A stretch of DNA of 64,000 nucleotides. Origin: Luteimonas cucumeris. Lineage in GTDB: Bacteria > Pseudomonadota > Gammaproteobacteria > Xanthomonadales > Xanthomonadaceae. Location of the stretch: contig NZ_VLKN01000002.1 of assembly GCF_007830035.1 (NCBI RefSeq), positions 451,906 to 515,905 of the forward strand. The letters run 5' to 3'. Each line of letters opens with the position of its first letter. Within the stretch, counting starts at the first letter, position 1. Below are positions 48,815 through 58,946 of this stretch, one piece after another. The notes beneath the pieces are model-generated. The model was not told where the DNA came from and searched no databases. It worked only from the letters and a program-made list of their open reading frames with translations. The position numbers were made by a program, and so were the translations under genes.

Positions 48815-49222
48815 TCAAAGGCGGTCTTCGGCGCCGGTTTCCGGCGGCTGGTCGCCGACGGTCCACAAACGTTCCAGCGCATAAAACTCGCGCACGCGCG
48901 GCAGCATCACGTGCACCACCACGTCACCGAGGTCGACCAGCACCCATTCGGCTTCGCGCTCGCCTTCGACGCCGAGCGGCTGCACGTCGAGCTTCTTGGC
49001 GAAGCGTATGACTTCGTCGGCGATCGACTTGACGTGGCGCGTGGAGGTGCCCGAGGCGATGACCATGTAATCGCAGACGCTGGTCTTGTCGCGGACATCG
49101 ATCTCGACGGTATCGCGGGCCTTGATATCCTCGAGGGCGGAATGCACCTGCTCGAGCAGAACGGGAACGGGCGGCGGCGGGTTGGGCAGGCGGGTCTTGA
49201 TGACTTGGGCGGGGCTGGTCAA
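48815..49222 (-). CDS. rsfS: Ribosome silencing factor RsfS
   Basis: RsfS binds L14 on the 50S subunit and blocks subunit joining during starvation. The conserved core is [26 protein letters not shown]-like, followed by [34 protein letters not shown] and FYALERLW. With TTG 49222 the product is 135 residues, starting [16 protein letters not shown]; no ATG lies upstream of the domain in frame. It is the last gene of the leuS-lptE-holA-nadD-rsfS string. A TATAAT on the minus strand lies about 30 bases upstream. Confidence 0.92.
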   Translation of the reverse strand: MTSPAQVIKTRLPNPPPPVPVLLEQVHSALEDIKARDTVEIDVRDKTSVCDYMVIASGTSTRHVKSIADEVIRFAKKLDVQPLGVEGEREAEWVLVDLGDVVVHVMLPRVREFYALERLWTVGDQPPETGAEDRL

Positions 49223-49252
49223 GGGGGATTCGGCTCTCGAGGATTGCGGCCG

Positions 49253-49258
49253 ATTATA
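49253..49258 (-). promoter_or_regulatory. -10 box upstream of rsfS
   Basis: A perfect TATAAT on the minus strand overlaps the nadD stop region and lies about 30 bases before the rsfS TTG. No good -35 sequence is seen at the expected spacing, so this is tentative. Confidence 0.35.
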
Positions 49259-49925
49259 ACGGACCGGATGTGACGGCCAGGCCTGCGTACAGGCCGTTGC
49301 GCACGATGTACGCGGCCACGGCGGGCGCCACCTGCTCCTGCCACGGCTCGCCGTCGCGGATGCGGCGGCGGATGTCGCTGGCCGACTCCGGGTGCAGTGG
49401 CTGCTGCAGGCGCAGGATGCAGCCTGCGGGTCCTGCGTGCAGCTGCACGGGATCTTCGATCCAGCGGTTTTCGGCGACGGCCGCGAGTTCGGCCGGCAAC
49501 TGCGCGCGGATGCCGTTGCCCGGCCGTGCGGCGACCACCAGGTGCGCCTGTTCGAACAGTTCGCGCCACGACTTCCAGCCCGGCAGGCCGATGAAACTGT
49601 CGGCGCCGACCAGCAACGCGACCGGCGCCTTGTCGCCGATGTCCGCACGCAATTCGCGCAAGGTGTCGATGGTGTAGGACGGACCTTCGCGCTGCAGCTC
49701 GCGGCGATCGACCTGCAGGCCCGGCGCATCGCCGATCGCCAGCGCCAGCATCGCCGCACGCTGCTCCGCATCGGCATGGGTCGGGCCCTTGTGCGGCGGA
49801 TCGGCGGCCGGCATCAGGTGCACTTCGGCATGCAGCGCGTCGCGCGCGTGGCGGGCGATGGCGAGATGCCCGTTGTGGACGGGGTCGAAGGTGCCGCCGT
49901 ACAGGACGAGCAGCGGCGGCGTCAT
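49254..49925 (-). CDS. nadD: Nicotinate-nucleotide adenylyltransferase
   Basis: NadD adenylates nicotinate mononucleotide to deamido-NAD in NAD synthesis. The nucleotidyltransferase signature [11 protein letters not shown] is at residues 10-20, and [17 protein letters not shown] and the C-terminal [13 protein letters not shown] (the ISSTxIR-type motif) follow. Length is 223 residues. ATG 49925 overlaps the holA stop as ATGA. The order holA-nadD-rsfS is conserved in proteobacteria. Confidence 0.96.
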   Translation of the reverse strand: MTPPLLVLYGGTFDPVHNGHLAIARHARDALHAEVHLMPAADPPHKGPTHADAEQRAAMLALAIGDAPGLQVDRRELQREGPSYTIDTLRELRADIGDKAPVALLVGADSFIGLPGWKSWRELFEQAHLVVAARPGNGIRAQLPAELAAVAENRWIEDPVQLHAGPAGCILRLQQPLHPESASDIRRRIRDGEPWQEQVAPAVAAYIVRNGLYAGLAVTSGPL

Positions 49926-50956
49926 ACCAGCAACGGCAATGCACGGGGCTCGGCGACGGCCAGAAGCAACCGCTCCAGCGCCTGCCAGGCGTCGCCGGCG
50001 GCGCGTCCCTTGGCGATGCGGTCGACGCGGCCGGCGGCGACCACGAAGCGCTCCCAGCGAGGCGCCGCGTGGCGTTGCAGCGCGCGCTTGTACAGCGCCT
50101 GCTTCGAATCCCAGATGCGCTGCGCCTTGAATTCGGACATCAGGTTGCCGCCGCGTGCCTGCACGCGCGCCAGCGCCGCGGCGCGTTGCAGTTCCATCGT
50201 CACCATGCCGAGCAATGCCGGCACCGCCTCGCCTTCCGCGCGAAGCCCGGCCAGCATGCGCGACACCTGCATCGCCTGCCCGTTGAGCGCGGCGTCGACC
50301 AGGCGGAACACGTCGTAGCGCGCGGCGTCGGCGACCAGTGCCTCCATGCGCGCGGCATCGATGGTCTGGCCGTCGCTGAGCAGTGCCAGCTTGTCGATCT
50401 CCTGCGCCGCCGCCAGCAGGTTGCCTTCGACGCGGTCGCACAGGTTCTGCACCGCATCGCGATCGGCACGCAGACCGCGTGCGCGCAGGCGCCGTTCGAT
50501 CCAGTCGGGCAGCTCGTGCGGCTTGACCGCCCACGCGACGACGATGTGGCCGATGCGACCGATCGCTTCGCTCCACTTGCCTGCGTGGGACTTGCTCCAC
50601 TCGCCTGCGATGACCGCCAGCGCGACATCCGGCGCCGGATCCGCGCAGAACGCAGCGATCAGTTCCGCGCCCTGCTTGCCCGGCTTGCCGGTCGGCAGGC
50701 GCAGTTCGATCAGGCGACGTGCACTGAACAGGCTCGGCGAGGACAGGCTGGCGTGCAGCGCATCCCAGTCGGGCTCGCGCTGGTTGCCTTCGGCCTCGAA
50801 CACCTCGCGTTCGGCGTAACCCTGCGTGCGGGCCTGCGCGCGCAGCGCGTCGGCGGCTTCGAGTACGCGCAGGGGTTCGGGGCCGGCGATCAGGTAGGCC
50901 GACCGCAACGGTTCGGCCGCGAGCTGCGTCGCCAGCCGTTCCGGGGTCAGTTCCAT
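49922..50956 (-). CDS. holA: DNA polymerase III delta subunit
   Basis: HolA is the clamp-loader subunit that opens the sliding clamp. The 344-residue product starts MELTPERLATQLAAEPL, with the family pattern AYLIAGPEPLRVLEAADALR, then FSARRLIELRLPTGKPG and VEGNLLAAAQEIDKLALL. The length matches the family (343 in E. coli). ATG 50956 follows the lptE stop by one base and the gene ends in an ATGA overlap with nadD. This links it to leuS and lptE in one transcription unit. Confidence 0.96.
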   Translation of the reverse strand: MELTPERLATQLAAEPLRSAYLIAGPEPLRVLEAADALRAQARTQGYAEREVFEAEGNQREPDWDALHASLSSPSLFSARRLIELRLPTGKPGKQGAELIAAFCADPAPDVALAVIAGEWSKSHAGKWSEAIGRIGHIVVAWAVKPHELPDWIERRLRARGLRADRDAVQNLCDRVEGNLLAAAQEIDKLALLSDGQTIDAARMEALVADAARYDVFRLVDAALNGQAMQVSRMLAGLRAEGEAVPALLGMVTMELQRAAALARVQARGGNLMSEFKAQRIWDSKQALYKRALQRHAAPRWERFVVAAGRVDRIAKGRAAGDAWQALERLLLAVAEPRALPLLV

Positions 50957-50957
50957 G

Positions 50958-51470
50958 TCAGGCCCCGGGCTTCTGCTCGGCCGCGTCGATGCGGCGCAGG
51001 ATCTGCGCAACCATCTCGCGGCGCATTTCGCGTGCCAGCAGTTCCTGTTCGCTTTCCGCACCGGTGGGGTTGGTGGGAGAGGACACGTAATCGCGCGACA
51101 GTTCGATGGTCTGCCGTGGCAGCACGTCGGAACCGTCGGCCTTGCGCAACGCGAACACAACCGCGTAACGCAGCGAGAATTCCTGCGCGCGGCCGAACTG
51201 GTCGATGCTGATCGGCCGACTGCCCCAACGCTCCGAGATCACCTCGAGCGTCGCCACGTCATCGACCGCTTCCTCCGACGCAGGCGTGGCGCCGATCCGC
51301 GAAAGCGCCTGCGCCAGCGACACGCCCAGCGGACTGTAGGGATCGGCCGACACCACCCGCACCGGCCCGAGATCCTCGGGCAAGGTCAACGCGTTGCGCA
51401 GGTGGAAACCGCAACCGGTCAGGGCCAGTGCCAGCACCGCGAGCAGGGCGGCATGAGGGGCTCGGATCAT
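50958..51470 (-). CDS. lptE: LPS-assembly lipoprotein LptE
   Basis: LptE is the outer-membrane lipoprotein that plugs the LptD barrel for lipopolysaccharide export. The signal peptide ends with the lipobox LTGC, giving a mature Cys at residue 20 and then GFHLRNALTLPEDLGPV. SRDYVSSPTNPTGAESEQ near the C-terminus is also typical. Length is 170 residues. It lies between leuS (82-base gap) and holA (one-base gap), the conserved order. Confidence 0.95.
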   Translation of the reverse strand: MIRAPHAALLAVLALALTGCGFHLRNALTLPEDLGPVRVVSADPYSPLGVSLAQALSRIGATPASEEAVDDVATLEVISERWGSRPISIDQFGRAQEFSLRYAVVFALRKADGSDVLPRQTIELSRDYVSSPTNPTGAESEQELLAREMRREMVAQILRRIDAAEQKPGA

Positions 51471-51552
51471 GGCGCCAGTCTGGACGAGGCCAGCGCGCGC
51501 ATCAATAGCGCAGGCCGCGGCCCACTGAACATCGCTTCAGGCGCATGGCCGT

Positions 51553-54327
51553 TCACGACGCCACGATGTTGACGACCTTGCCGGGCACCACGATCACCTT
51601 GCGCACCGACTGGCCTTCGAGGAAACGGGCGACGTTGGATTCGGCCAGCGCCTGCGCCTCGATGGATTCGCGCGGCGTGTCGACGGCGACCTCGATCGTG
51701 CCACGCAGCTTGCCGTTGACCTGCACCGCCAGCGTGAGCGCGTCGCGTTCCAGCGCGGCCGGATCGGCCTGCGGGAACGACACGTCCTCCAGCAGCGTCT
51801 CGGCGTGGCCCAGCCGCTGCCACAACGCATGGCTGGCGTGTGGCGTGATCGGGTTGAGCAACAGCACGATCGATTCCAGCGCTTCCTGGCGCAGCGCGCG
51901 GCCATTCGCGCTGGCGTCCTCGGCCTTGGAGACATGATTCAGCAGTTCCATCACCGCAGCGATGGCGGTGTTGAAGCTGTGGCGGCGGCCGAAGTCGTCG
52001 CCGACCTTCTGGATGGCCTCGTGCAACTGGCGGCGCAGCGTCTTCTGTGGCGGCGTCAATGCCGTGGCGTCGAGCGCAACCGTCGCGCCCTCGCCGGCAT
52101 GCCGATCGACCTGCGCCCACAGGCGCCGCAGGAAGCGCGACATGCCTTCCACGCCTGCCTCGTTCCATTCCAGCGACTGTTCGGGCGGCGCGGCGAACAT
52201 CGAGAACAGGCGCACCGTGTCGGCGCCGAACTTGTCGACCATCGACTGCGGGTCGACGCCGTTGTTCTTGGACTTGGACATCTTCTCGGTGCCACCGATC
52301 GCAACCGGCAAGCCGTCGCTTCTCAGTGTCGCGCCGACGATCCGGCCGCGTTCGTCGCGGACGGCTTCGACCTCGGCGGGATTGAACCATTCGCGATGCC
52401 CGGTTTCCGATTCGCGATAGAAAGTCTCCGCGATCACCATGCCCTGGGTCAGCAGGTTGATCGCCGGTTCGTCGCTGTCGACCAGGCCCTGGTCGCGCAG
52501 CAGCTTGTGGTAGAAGCGGAAGTACATCAGGTGCAGGATCGCGTGCTCGATGCCACCGATGTACTGGTCCACCGGCAACCAGTGGTTGGCGCGGCCATCG
52601 ACCATGTCGGTCGCGCCGGGCGAGGTGTAGCGCGCGTAGTACCAGCTCGACTCCATGAAGGTGTCGAAGGTGTCGGTCTCGCGTTCGGCCGGGCCGCCGC
52701 ATTGCGGGCAGGTGGTCCTGCGCCACGCGGGATCGGACTTGAGCGGCGACTGCACCGCGCCCTTGGCGAAAGCGTCGGCGACGTCTTCCGGCAGCAGCAC
52801 CGGCAACTGTTCTTCCGGCACCGGCACTGCGTCGCAATCGGGGCAATAGATCACCGGGATCGGACAACCCCAATAGCGCTGTCGCGACACGCCCCAGTCG
52901 CGCAGGCGGTAGTTGACGCGACGCGTGCCACGCCCCTCTTTTTCGAAGCGCGCGGCGAGCGCGTCGAAAGCCTGGTCGAAATCCATGCCGCTGAACTCGC
53001 CGGAGTTCACCAGCCAGCCGCGCTCGGTATAGGCGCTCTCCTCGGCGATGCGACGCTCGAAGGCCTCGACCACCTGCACGGCGGCGCCGGTGTCGTAGAC
53101 GTCGATCGCGCCGCGCTCGCCAAGCGCGCTGCGCATCGCGTCGTCGCGATTGGCGACATGCGACGCGATCTCGGCCAATGCATCGCGCACTTCATCCGGC
53201 GCGATCACCATGCGGATCGGCAGGCGATAGGCCTGCGCGAATTCCCAGTCGCGCTGGTCGTGCGCCGGCACCGCCATCACCGCGCCGGTGCCGTAGCCCA
53301 TCAGCACGAAGTTGGCGACGTAGATCGGCAGCGCGTCGCCGCTGACCGGATGGATCGCGCGCAGACCGGTGTCCATGCCGCGCTTGACCTGGGTCTCCAG
53401 CTCCGCCTCGGACACGCCACCCTTCTTCAGGTCGGCGATGAACGCGGCCAGCTCGGGATTGTTCGCCGCGGCTTGCTGCGCCAGCGGATGCTCGGCCGCG
53501 ACCGACACGAAGGTCACGCCCATCAACGTGTCCGGACGCGTGGTGTACACGCTCAGCCGCTCATTGCCGCCTTCCACGTCGAAAGCGAATTCCAGGCCTT
53601 CGCTGCGGCCGATCCAGTTGCGCTGCATCGTCTTGACCGAATCCGGCCAGCCCGGCAACGCATCCAGGCCGTCGAGCAGCTGCTGCGCGTAGTCGGTGAT
53701 CTTCAGGAACCACTGCGGGATCTCGCGCTTCTCGACCACCGCGCCGCTGCGCCAGCCGCGGCCGTCGATCACCTGCTCGTTGGCTAGCACGGTCTGGTCG
53801 ACCGGATCCCAGTTGACGACGCTGTTCCTGCGGTACGCCATGCCCTTCTTCAGCAGACGCACGAACATGCGCTGCTCGTGCACGTAATAATCCGGCGAGC
53901 AGGTCGCGAACTCGCGCGTCCAGTCGATCGCGTAGCCCATGGTCTTGAGCTGCTCGCGCATGTGCGCGATGTTGGCGTACGTCCACTTGGCCGGCGCGGT
54001 GCGGTTCTTGATCGCGGCGTTCTCGGCCGGCAGGCCGAAGGCGTCCCAGCCCATCGGCTGCAGCACATTCTTGCCGGTCATGCGCTGGTAGCGGCTGATC
54101 ACGTCGCCGATCGTGTAGTTGCGCACGTGGCCCATGTGCAGCGCGCCGGACGGGTACGGCAGCATCGACAGGCAGAAGAACTTGGGCTTGCCGGCGTCCT
54201 CCCGGACCTCGTAGGCGCGGGTCTGCGACCAGTACTGCTGGGCGGCGCGTTCGACGGCGGCGGGCTGGTAGCCGGCCGGATCTTGCGGGGAATCTTGCGG
54301 GGCAGGCGCGTCGGACACGGCGAACAT
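51553..54327 (-). CDS. leuS: Leucyl-tRNA synthetase
   Basis: LeuS charges tRNA-Leu. The class I signatures are HMGH within [15 protein letters not shown] and KMSKS within [13 protein letters not shown]. The CP1 editing domain contains [13 protein letters not shown] and [14 protein letters not shown] zinc-type CPDC…CPQC pair is present. The product is 924 residues. ATG 54327 ([11 protein letters not shown]) is used, though the core begins about 20 residues later and an in-frame upstream extension is not supported. It is divergent from the exported amidohydrolase gene, 88 bases away. Confidence 0.97.
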   Translation of the reverse strand: MFAVSDAPAPQDSPQDPAGYQPAAVERAAQQYWSQTRAYEVREDAGKPKFFCLSMLPYPSGALHMGHVRNYTIGDVISRYQRMTGKNVLQPMGWDAFGLPAENAAIKNRTAPAKWTYANIAHMREQLKTMGYAIDWTREFATCSPDYYVHEQRMFVRLLKKGMAYRRNSVVNWDPVDQTVLANEQVIDGRGWRSGAVVEKREIPQWFLKITDYAQQLLDGLDALPGWPDSVKTMQRNWIGRSEGLEFAFDVEGGNERLSVYTTRPDTLMGVTFVSVAAEHPLAQQAAANNPELAAFIADLKKGGVSEAELETQVKRGMDTGLRAIHPVSGDALPIYVANFVLMGYGTGAVMAVPAHDQRDWEFAQAYRLPIRMVIAPDEVRDALAEIASHVANRDDAMRSALGERGAIDVYDTGAAVQVVEAFERRIAEESAYTERGWLVNSGEFSGMDFDQAFDALAARFEKEGRGTRRVNYRLRDWGVSRQRYWGCPIPVIYCPDCDAVPVPEEQLPVLLPEDVADAFAKGAVQSPLKSDPAWRRTTCPQCGGPAERETDTFDTFMESSWYYARYTSPGATDMVDGRANHWLPVDQYIGGIEHAILHLMYFRFYHKLLRDQGLVDSDEPAINLLTQGMVIAETFYRESETGHREWFNPAEVEAVRDERGRIVGATLRSDGLPVAIGGTEKMSKSKNNGVDPQSMVDKFGADTVRLFSMFAAPPEQSLEWNEAGVEGMSRFLRRLWAQVDRHAGEGATVALDATALTPPQKTLRRQLHEAIQKVGDDFGRRHSFNTAIAAVMELLNHVSKAEDASANGRALRQEALESIVLLLNPITPHASHALWQRLGHAETLLEDVSFPQADPAALERDALTLAVQVNGKLRGTIEVAVDTPRESIEAQALAESNVARFLEGQSVRKVIVVPGKVVNIVAS

Positions 54328-54415
54328 CGGCGAAAGTGGGCCGACAAGCCTACCGCAGCGCACAAAACCCCGCCATTCTTCAGGCTATGCTCGACATCGA
54401 CACCGGGGAAAAACG

Positions 54416-55726
54416 ATGAATCGAACCAATGCCGCGCTGCTGGCCTGCCTGGCTGCAGTGCCCCACGCCGACGTCGGCGCCGCCACCTCCGCGACGGCTG
54501 CGACGCAGGCCCTGCACTGCGAGCGCCTGTTCGACAGCCGCAGCGGCCGCGTGCTGGGCGAGCACACGGTGCTGGTCCGCGACGGCAAGATCGTGGACGT
54601 CCTGCCCGGCCGCGCCAAGCTGGCCGAAGGCACCGGGTCGACCGTGCTCGCCGGTCGCACCTGCCTGCCCGGCTGGACCGACCTGCACGTGCACCTGGGC
54701 GGGCAATCCAGTCCGCAGAGCTACTCGGAAGGCTTCCGCCTCGACGACATCGACTTCGCCTATCGCAGCGTCGGTTATGCCGAGAAAACCCTGCTGGCCG
54801 GCTTCACCAGCGTGCGCGACCTCGGCGGCGACGTGGCCCCGCACCTGCGCGACGCGATCAACCAGGGGCTGGTACGCGGCCCGCGCATCTTCGCCGCCGG
54901 CAAGTCGATCGCCACCACCGGCGGCCATGCCGATCCCACCAACGGCTACAACTCCGAACTGTCGCACCTGCTCGGCCCGCCCGGACCGACCGAGGGCGTG
55001 ATCAATTCCATCGACGACGCACGCCAGGCCGTGCGCCAGCGCTACAAGGACGGCAGCGACGTGATCAAGATCACCGCCACCGGCGGCGTGCTGTCGTATG
55101 CGAAGTCCGGCGATGCGCCGCAGTTCACCGTCGACGAGGTCAGGGCCATCGTCGACACCGCCAACGACTACGGCTACAAGGTCGCCGCGCACGCGCATGG
55201 CACCGAAGGCATGAAGCGCGCGGTGCTGGGTGGCGTGACCAGCATCGAACACGGCACCTACATGAGCGACGAGGTGATGTCGTTGATGAAGCAGAAAGGC
55301 ACCTGGTACGTGCCGACCATCTATGCCGGCCGCTTCGTCGCCGACAAGGCCAAGGTCGATGGTTACTTCCCGGAGATCGTACGGCCGAAGGCGGCGCGGA
55401 TCGGTGCGCAGATCCAGGACACAGCCGCGAAAGCCTATAGGTCGGGAGTGAAGATCGCCTTCGGCACCGACATGGGCGTCGGCCCGCACGGCGACAACGC
55501 GCGCGAATTCATCTATATGGTCGAAGCCGGCATGCCCGCGGCCACCGCGCTGCAGGCGGCGACGATCCGCGCTGCCGAAGTGCTCGGCGTCGACGACCAG
55601 GGCGAGATCGCGGCCGGCAAGCGCGCCGACATCATCGCCGTCCCCGGCGATCCGGTCGCCGACATCGGCAACGTGATGGCGGTCGACTTCGTGATGAAGG
55701 ATGGCGTGGTCTACAAGCAACCGTAA
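54416..55726 (+). CDS. Exported metal-dependent amidohydrolase (Xaa-Pro dipeptidase-like)
   Basis: This is an amidohydrolase-superfamily enzyme of the group that includes imidazolonepropionase-like and prolidase-like exported hydrolases. A signal peptide covers about residues 1-22. Metal ligands are visible as HVH (H91, H93), the lysine of [11 protein letters not shown] of [10 protein letters not shown] of SIEHGTY and D of [13 protein letters not shown]-like and C-terminal [14 protein letters not shown] blocks follow. Length is 436 residues. GGGGAAAA precedes the ATG. The substrate is unknown; dipeptide or lactam hydrolysis is inferred from family. Confidence 0.88.
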   Translation: MNRTNAALLACLAAVPHADVGAATSATAATQALHCERLFDSRSGRVLGEHTVLVRDGKIVDVLPGRAKLAEGTGSTVLAGRTCLPGWTDLHVHLGGQSSPQSYSEGFRLDDIDFAYRSVGYAEKTLLAGFTSVRDLGGDVAPHLRDAINQGLVRGPRIFAAGKSIATTGGHADPTNGYNSELSHLLGPPGPTEGVINSIDDARQAVRQRYKDGSDVIKITATGGVLSYAKSGDAPQFTVDEVRAIVDTANDYGYKVAAHAHGTEGMKRAVLGGVTSIEHGTYMSDEVMSLMKQKGTWYVPTIYAGRFVADKAKVDGYFPEIVRPKAARIGAQIQDTAAKAYRSGVKIAFGTDMGVGPHGDNAREFIYMVEAGMPAATALQAATIRAAEVLGVDDQGEIAAGKRADIIAVPGDPVADIGNVMAVDFVMKDGVVYKQP

Positions 55727-55737
55727 ACGTAGCAAGC

Positions 55738-55770
55738 GTAGCCCGGGTAAGTGCAGCGCACCCGGGCTAC
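55738..55770. terminator. Palindrome after the amidohydrolase gene
   Basis: Perfect arms GTAGCCCGGGT and ACCCGGGCTAC flank an 11-base loop, 11 bases after the stop. The sequence type is dispersed in related genomes. It may end the amidohydrolase transcript; no T run is present. Confidence 0.62.
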
Positions 55771-55803
55771 CATGCGGGCAACTCCTCCATGGCGGGAGAT
55801 CGC

Positions 55804-56055
55804 ATGACTCTGGAATGGACCGGCTACGTCGCCGCCGCGCTGACCACGATCGCGTTCGTGCCGCAGGCGATCAAGACCCTGCGCAGCCGCGATACGCGCA
55901 GCATCTCGCTGGGCATGTACCTGGCCTTCACCGTCGGCGTCGCGTTCTGGCTGGCGTACGGCATTTTCCTGCAGTCGTGGTCGATGATCGTCGCCAACAT
56001 CATCACCCTGGCACTGTCCGGCACCATCCTGGCCATGAAGCTGCGCTACGGCTGA
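55804..56055 (+). CDS. SemiSWEET-family transporter
   Basis: An 83-residue, three-helix membrane protein of the MtN3/PQ-loop group; SemiSWEETs dimerise to transport sugars. The PQ motif is FVPQ at residues 18-21, followed by KTLRSRDTRSISLGMY and the second helix GVAFWLAYGIF, then ANIITLALS. ATG 55804 is preferred to ATG 55789 because GGGAG lies seven bases upstream. The substrate cannot be read from sequence; glucose or sucrose is known for homologues. It is convergent with the next gene, 16 bases apart. Confidence 0.9.
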   Translation: MTLEWTGYVAAALTTIAFVPQAIKTLRSRDTRSISLGMYLAFTVGVAFWLAYGIFLQSWSMIVANIITLALSGTILAMKLRYG

Positions 56056-56071
56056 CGCCGGAACGCAAGGC

Positions 56072-56656
56072 TCACCCCGGCCGGCGCGCGGCCACGACCG
56101 CCCAGCCGAGCCAGGCCACGAATGCGATGCGCTGCGCGACCGCGTTCGACAAGGGCTGCCACGGCGATGCGACGAACCACAGCAGCGCCAACGCCACCAG
56201 CACGCCGACCCATGCCAGCGCGCGGCGGCCTGGTACCTGTCGCAGGCCCAACGCCAGCAGCAGCGCGCCTGGCACGAATGCCAGCCACCACAGCATCGCC
56301 AGCAGCGCATGCAGGCGGGTGCGCGATGCGTCCAGGTCGGATGCGTCCAGCGATACCAGTCCCTGTGCCGCGAACGCCAGCGCCGCCAGCACGCACAGCT
56401 GCGCGCCGATCCGCGCCGGCCAGGCGCTGGCCGCGGGCAACTCCCGACGCAGGCGAATGCCAACGATCGCCACCAGCAATCCGGGCAGCACGAAGCCCAG
56501 CAGGTTGAACACCCATGCATGCGGCATGCCGCGCGCGCCCAGCAGCGCGACCGGATCGCGCAACTGCGCGTAATCGTCCAGCGCAAGCCCGAACCCGGTC
56601 ACAGCGACCACGAACGACAGCATCGCCAGCCAGGCCAACACGCTCGAACGATTCAT
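56072..56656 (-). CDS. DUF998-like integral membrane protein
   Basis: A 194-residue protein with six predicted membrane helices. The segment RDPVALLGARGMPHAWVFNLLGFVLPGLLVA resembles the core of the DUF998 family, split here over two helices; it is the only family hint. ATG 56656 is preceded by AGGAG at a good distance, and the longer upstream frame is rejected. Function is unknown. It is convergent with the SemiSWEET gene and divergent from the thioredoxin-like gene. Confidence 0.75.
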   Translation of the reverse strand: MNRSSVLAWLAMLSFVVAVTGFGLALDDYAQLRDPVALLGARGMPHAWVFNLLGFVLPGLLVAIVGIRLRRELPAASAWPARIGAQLCVLAALAFAAQGLVSLDASDLDASRTRLHALLAMLWWLAFVPGALLLALGLRQVPGRRALAWVGVLVALALLWFVASPWQPLSNAVAQRIAFVAWLGWAVVAARRPG

Positions 56657-56890
56657 GCCCTGCTCCTTGATGGAAGACTTCGTCGAATGCTGAATGTACC
56701 TGCGTGCGGATGCCGATGCCGGGACCGCGCCCGCCTGCCTGCTGCACGCGCCAGGCACGGATCGCCTGCCGGACGAGCCTGAAAGGCGCGATCTGCCCGT
56801 CCTGCCGTCGAGGTCGATTCCGCCGCATCGGAGTTGGATTCGGGCGCGACTGGCACAATGTCAGGCAAAACGCCTCCCCAGGATTCCTCC

Positions 56891-57766
56891 ATGTCCGTCC
56901 CCTCTCCCGCCCCGTACGTCTTCGACGCCACCACCGACCGCTTCGAGACCGATGTCCTGCAGCAGTCGCTGCAGGTGCCGGTGCTGGTTGACTTCTGGGC
57001 CGACTGGTGCGGTCCGTGCAAGACGCTCGGCCCGGTGCTGGAAAAGCTGGCGGCCGACTACAACGGCGCCTTCGTGCTGGCCAAGGTCGATACGGAGAAG
57101 GAACAGCAGATCGCAGCCGCGTTCCAGATCCGTTCGATCCCGACCGTGTTTCTGGTCAAGGACGGCAAGCTGGTCGATGCCTTCCAGGGCGCATTGCCGG
57201 AAGGCCAAGTGCGCGAGTTCCTCACCCATCACGGCATCGTGCCGGCAGCAGCCAACGAGGAAGCCGTCGACGACACGCCGGCCGCGCCGCTCGACCCGCA
57301 CGCCGAAGTGATGCGCCTGCGCAAGGCGATCGAGGCCGAACCCGACAAGTCCGAACTCAAGCTCGACCTGGCCCTGGCGCTGCTGCAGACCGGCGGCGCG
57401 CACGAGGCCGAACAGCTGCTCGAGGCCCTGCCGGCCAACCTGTCCACCGACGACCGCGCAGTGAAGGCGCGCGCACGGCTCGGCTTCGCGGGGCTGCTGA
57501 AGGATGCGCCACCGAGCGAGGTGCTCGAAGCGGCCATCGCGGCGAACCCCGACGACCTGCGCGCACGCCACCTGCTCGGCGTGCATCACATCGTCGCCGG
57601 TCGCGCCGAAGCGGGGCTCGAACAGTTCCTCGAGATGCTGCGCCGCGACCGCAACTTCGACGACGCGCTGCCGAAGAAGGCCTTGATCGATGCCTTCCGC
57701 GTGATCGACGACGAAGACCTGGTCGGCCGCTACCGCCGCCGCATGTCGTCGCTGCTGCTGGTCTAG
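56891..57766 (+). CDS. cnoX: Thioredoxin-TPR fusion (CnoX/YbbN-like co-chaperone)
   Basis: A 291-residue cytoplasmic protein with an N-terminal thioredoxin domain (active site CGPC at residues 40-43, FWADWCGPCK) and a C-terminal TPR-like domain (HEAEQLLEALPANL, AANPDDLRARHLLG). E. coli CnoX protects proteins from chlorine stress and has SxxC instead of CxxC, so the intact CGPC here suggests redox activity as well, as in other proteobacterial homologues. ATG 56891 has AGGA upstream; an ATG at 56858 in frame lacks one. It is followed by a hot-dog gene 48 bases later. Confidence 0.9.
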   Translation: MSVPSPAPYVFDATTDRFETDVLQQSLQVPVLVDFWADWCGPCKTLGPVLEKLAADYNGAFVLAKVDTEKEQQIAAAFQIRSIPTVFLVKDGKLVDAFQGALPEGQVREFLTHHGIVPAAANEEAVDDTPAAPLDPHAEVMRLRKAIEAEPDKSELKLDLALALLQTGGAHEAEQLLEALPANLSTDDRAVKARARLGFAGLLKDAPPSEVLEAAIAANPDDLRARHLLGVHHIVAGRAEAGLEQFLEMLRRDRNFDDALPKKALIDAFRVIDDEDLVGRYRRRMSSLLLV

Positions 57767-57814
57767 CGCTGCGGGCTTGCGCAAATTGCGACCAGGCATG
57801 GTCCAGGAGTTGTC

Positions 57815-58261
57815 TTGAAGGCATCCACGCTGCGCCACGCCTTGAACCTGTGGCCCCCGTTCCTGTTTTCCGGCATCCGCGTGGTACGCATCGACGACGA
57901 CTGGCGCCATGCCCGCGTCGAGCTGCGCATGCGCCCCTGGAACCGCAACTACGTCGGTACCCATTTCGGCGGCAGCCTGTTCGCGATGACCGATCCATTC
58001 TGGATGATCATGGTCAAGGAAAGCATGGGCCGCGATTACATCGTCTGGGACAAGGCCGCGGAGATCGAATTCGTCAAGCCCGGCCGCGGCACGGTCGCCG
58101 CGGAATTCCATCTCGACGAGGCCCGGCTCGACGAGATCCGCCAGGCCACCGCCAATGGCGACAAGTACCTGCGCTGGTTCGACACCGAAGTGGTCGACGC
58201 CTCGGGCGATGTCGTGGCGCGGCTGCGCAAGCAGGTATACGTGCGCCGCAAGAAAAAATGA
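57815..58261 (+). CDS. DUF4442 hot-dog fold protein (thioesterase-like)
   Basis: A 148-residue protein with the hot-dog pattern RNYVGTHFGGSLFAMTDPFWM, where the GGSLFA helix is characteristic, and VWDKAAEIEFVKPGRG. DUF4442 proteins are related to acyl-CoA thioesterases and to YiiD-like domains. The start is TTG 57815, supported by AGGAG seven bases upstream; no ATG fits. It may be co-transcribed with the thioredoxin-TPR gene. A hairpin follows immediately. The substrate is unknown. Confidence 0.84.
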   Translation: MKASTLRHALNLWPPFLFSGIRVVRIDDDWRHARVELRMRPWNRNYVGTHFGGSLFAMTDPFWMIMVKESMGRDYIVWDKAAEIEFVKPGRGTVAAEFHLDEARLDEIRQATANGDKYLRWFDTEVVDASGDVVARLRKQVYVRRKKK

Positions 58262-58283
58262 ACGGCGGCCCTCGGGCCGCCGT
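58262..58283. terminator. Hairpin after the DUF4442 gene
   Basis: ACGGCGGCC/GGCCGCCGT with a CTCG tetraloop starts one base after the stop codon. No T tract follows. It lies between convergent genes (DUF4442 and DUF4136) and could serve both. Confidence 0.6.
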
Positions 58284-58325
58284 CGTCGTGATGCAAGGTG
58301 CGCTACGAGTGCAGCGCCGCAGGAA

Positions 58326-58862
58326 TCAGTTGCCGGCAGGCGCGCTGCCTGGCGGGAATTCCGCGAACATCTTGGCGATGCCGGCATCGATCGCGGCATT
58401 GGCCTTCTCCGGCGAATCCGGCACGGTGCCGCTGGCCGTGCCGCGCCAGATGCCCTGCTTGGTCTTGGCGTCGAACATGTCGACGACCAGCGTGCCGACG
58501 TCGTAGGTGTGGACCCGCGTGGTCGACGTGCCCATGCCCATGCCACCGCGCCAGCCCCAACCACCGTACATGCCGCCGCTGTAGAAAGTATCCAGGGTCT
58601 GCTTCTGGCTGGTGGCCACGTGCGCGGCCACGGCGACATCGCCGTCGGCGGACTCCGTCCAGCCCTTGGCGCGCAGCTGCGCGTTGATGCCGTCGACGAT
58701 ACGCTGCTGCGCCAGCGGATTGTTGACGTCCGGCTTGGCCAGCCAGCTGTAGCTGCGATAGTTGGAAAAATCGGCGCTGGGCGACACGTCGGTGGTGGTG
58801 GTGGGCGTACTCGCGCAGGCGCTGAGCAAGAGCGGAAGCATCAACAAGGCCAGGCGTTTCAT
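58326..58862 (-). CDS. DUF4136 lipoprotein
   Basis: A 178-residue lipoprotein: the signal peptide MKRLALLMLPLLLSAC ends in the lipobox LSAC. The DUF4136 domain follows with DFSNYRSYSWL, a RIVDGINAQLRAKGW helix and a glycine-rich GGMYGGWGWRGGMGMG stretch, then TLVVDMFDAKTKQGIWRGTA. Function is unknown; such proteins are common envelope lipoproteins. ATG 58862 was chosen because the lipoprotein signal begins there. It is the last gene of the minus-strand envelope cluster. Confidence 0.87.
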   Translation of the reverse strand: MKRLALLMLPLLLSACASTPTTTTDVSPSADFSNYRSYSWLAKPDVNNPLAQQRIVDGINAQLRAKGWTESADGDVAVAAHVATSQKQTLDTFYSGGMYGGWGWRGGMGMGTSTTRVHTYDVGTLVVDMFDAKTKQGIWRGTASGTVPDSPEKANAAIDAGIAKMFAEFPPGSAPAGN

Positions 58863-58946
58863 GAGCGCATCTCTCCTGCGTGGTGGATGAAGGTACATGG
58901 CGACGCCATCCTGCGACATCGCCTGGAAACGGCAGTTCGGCGGAAC

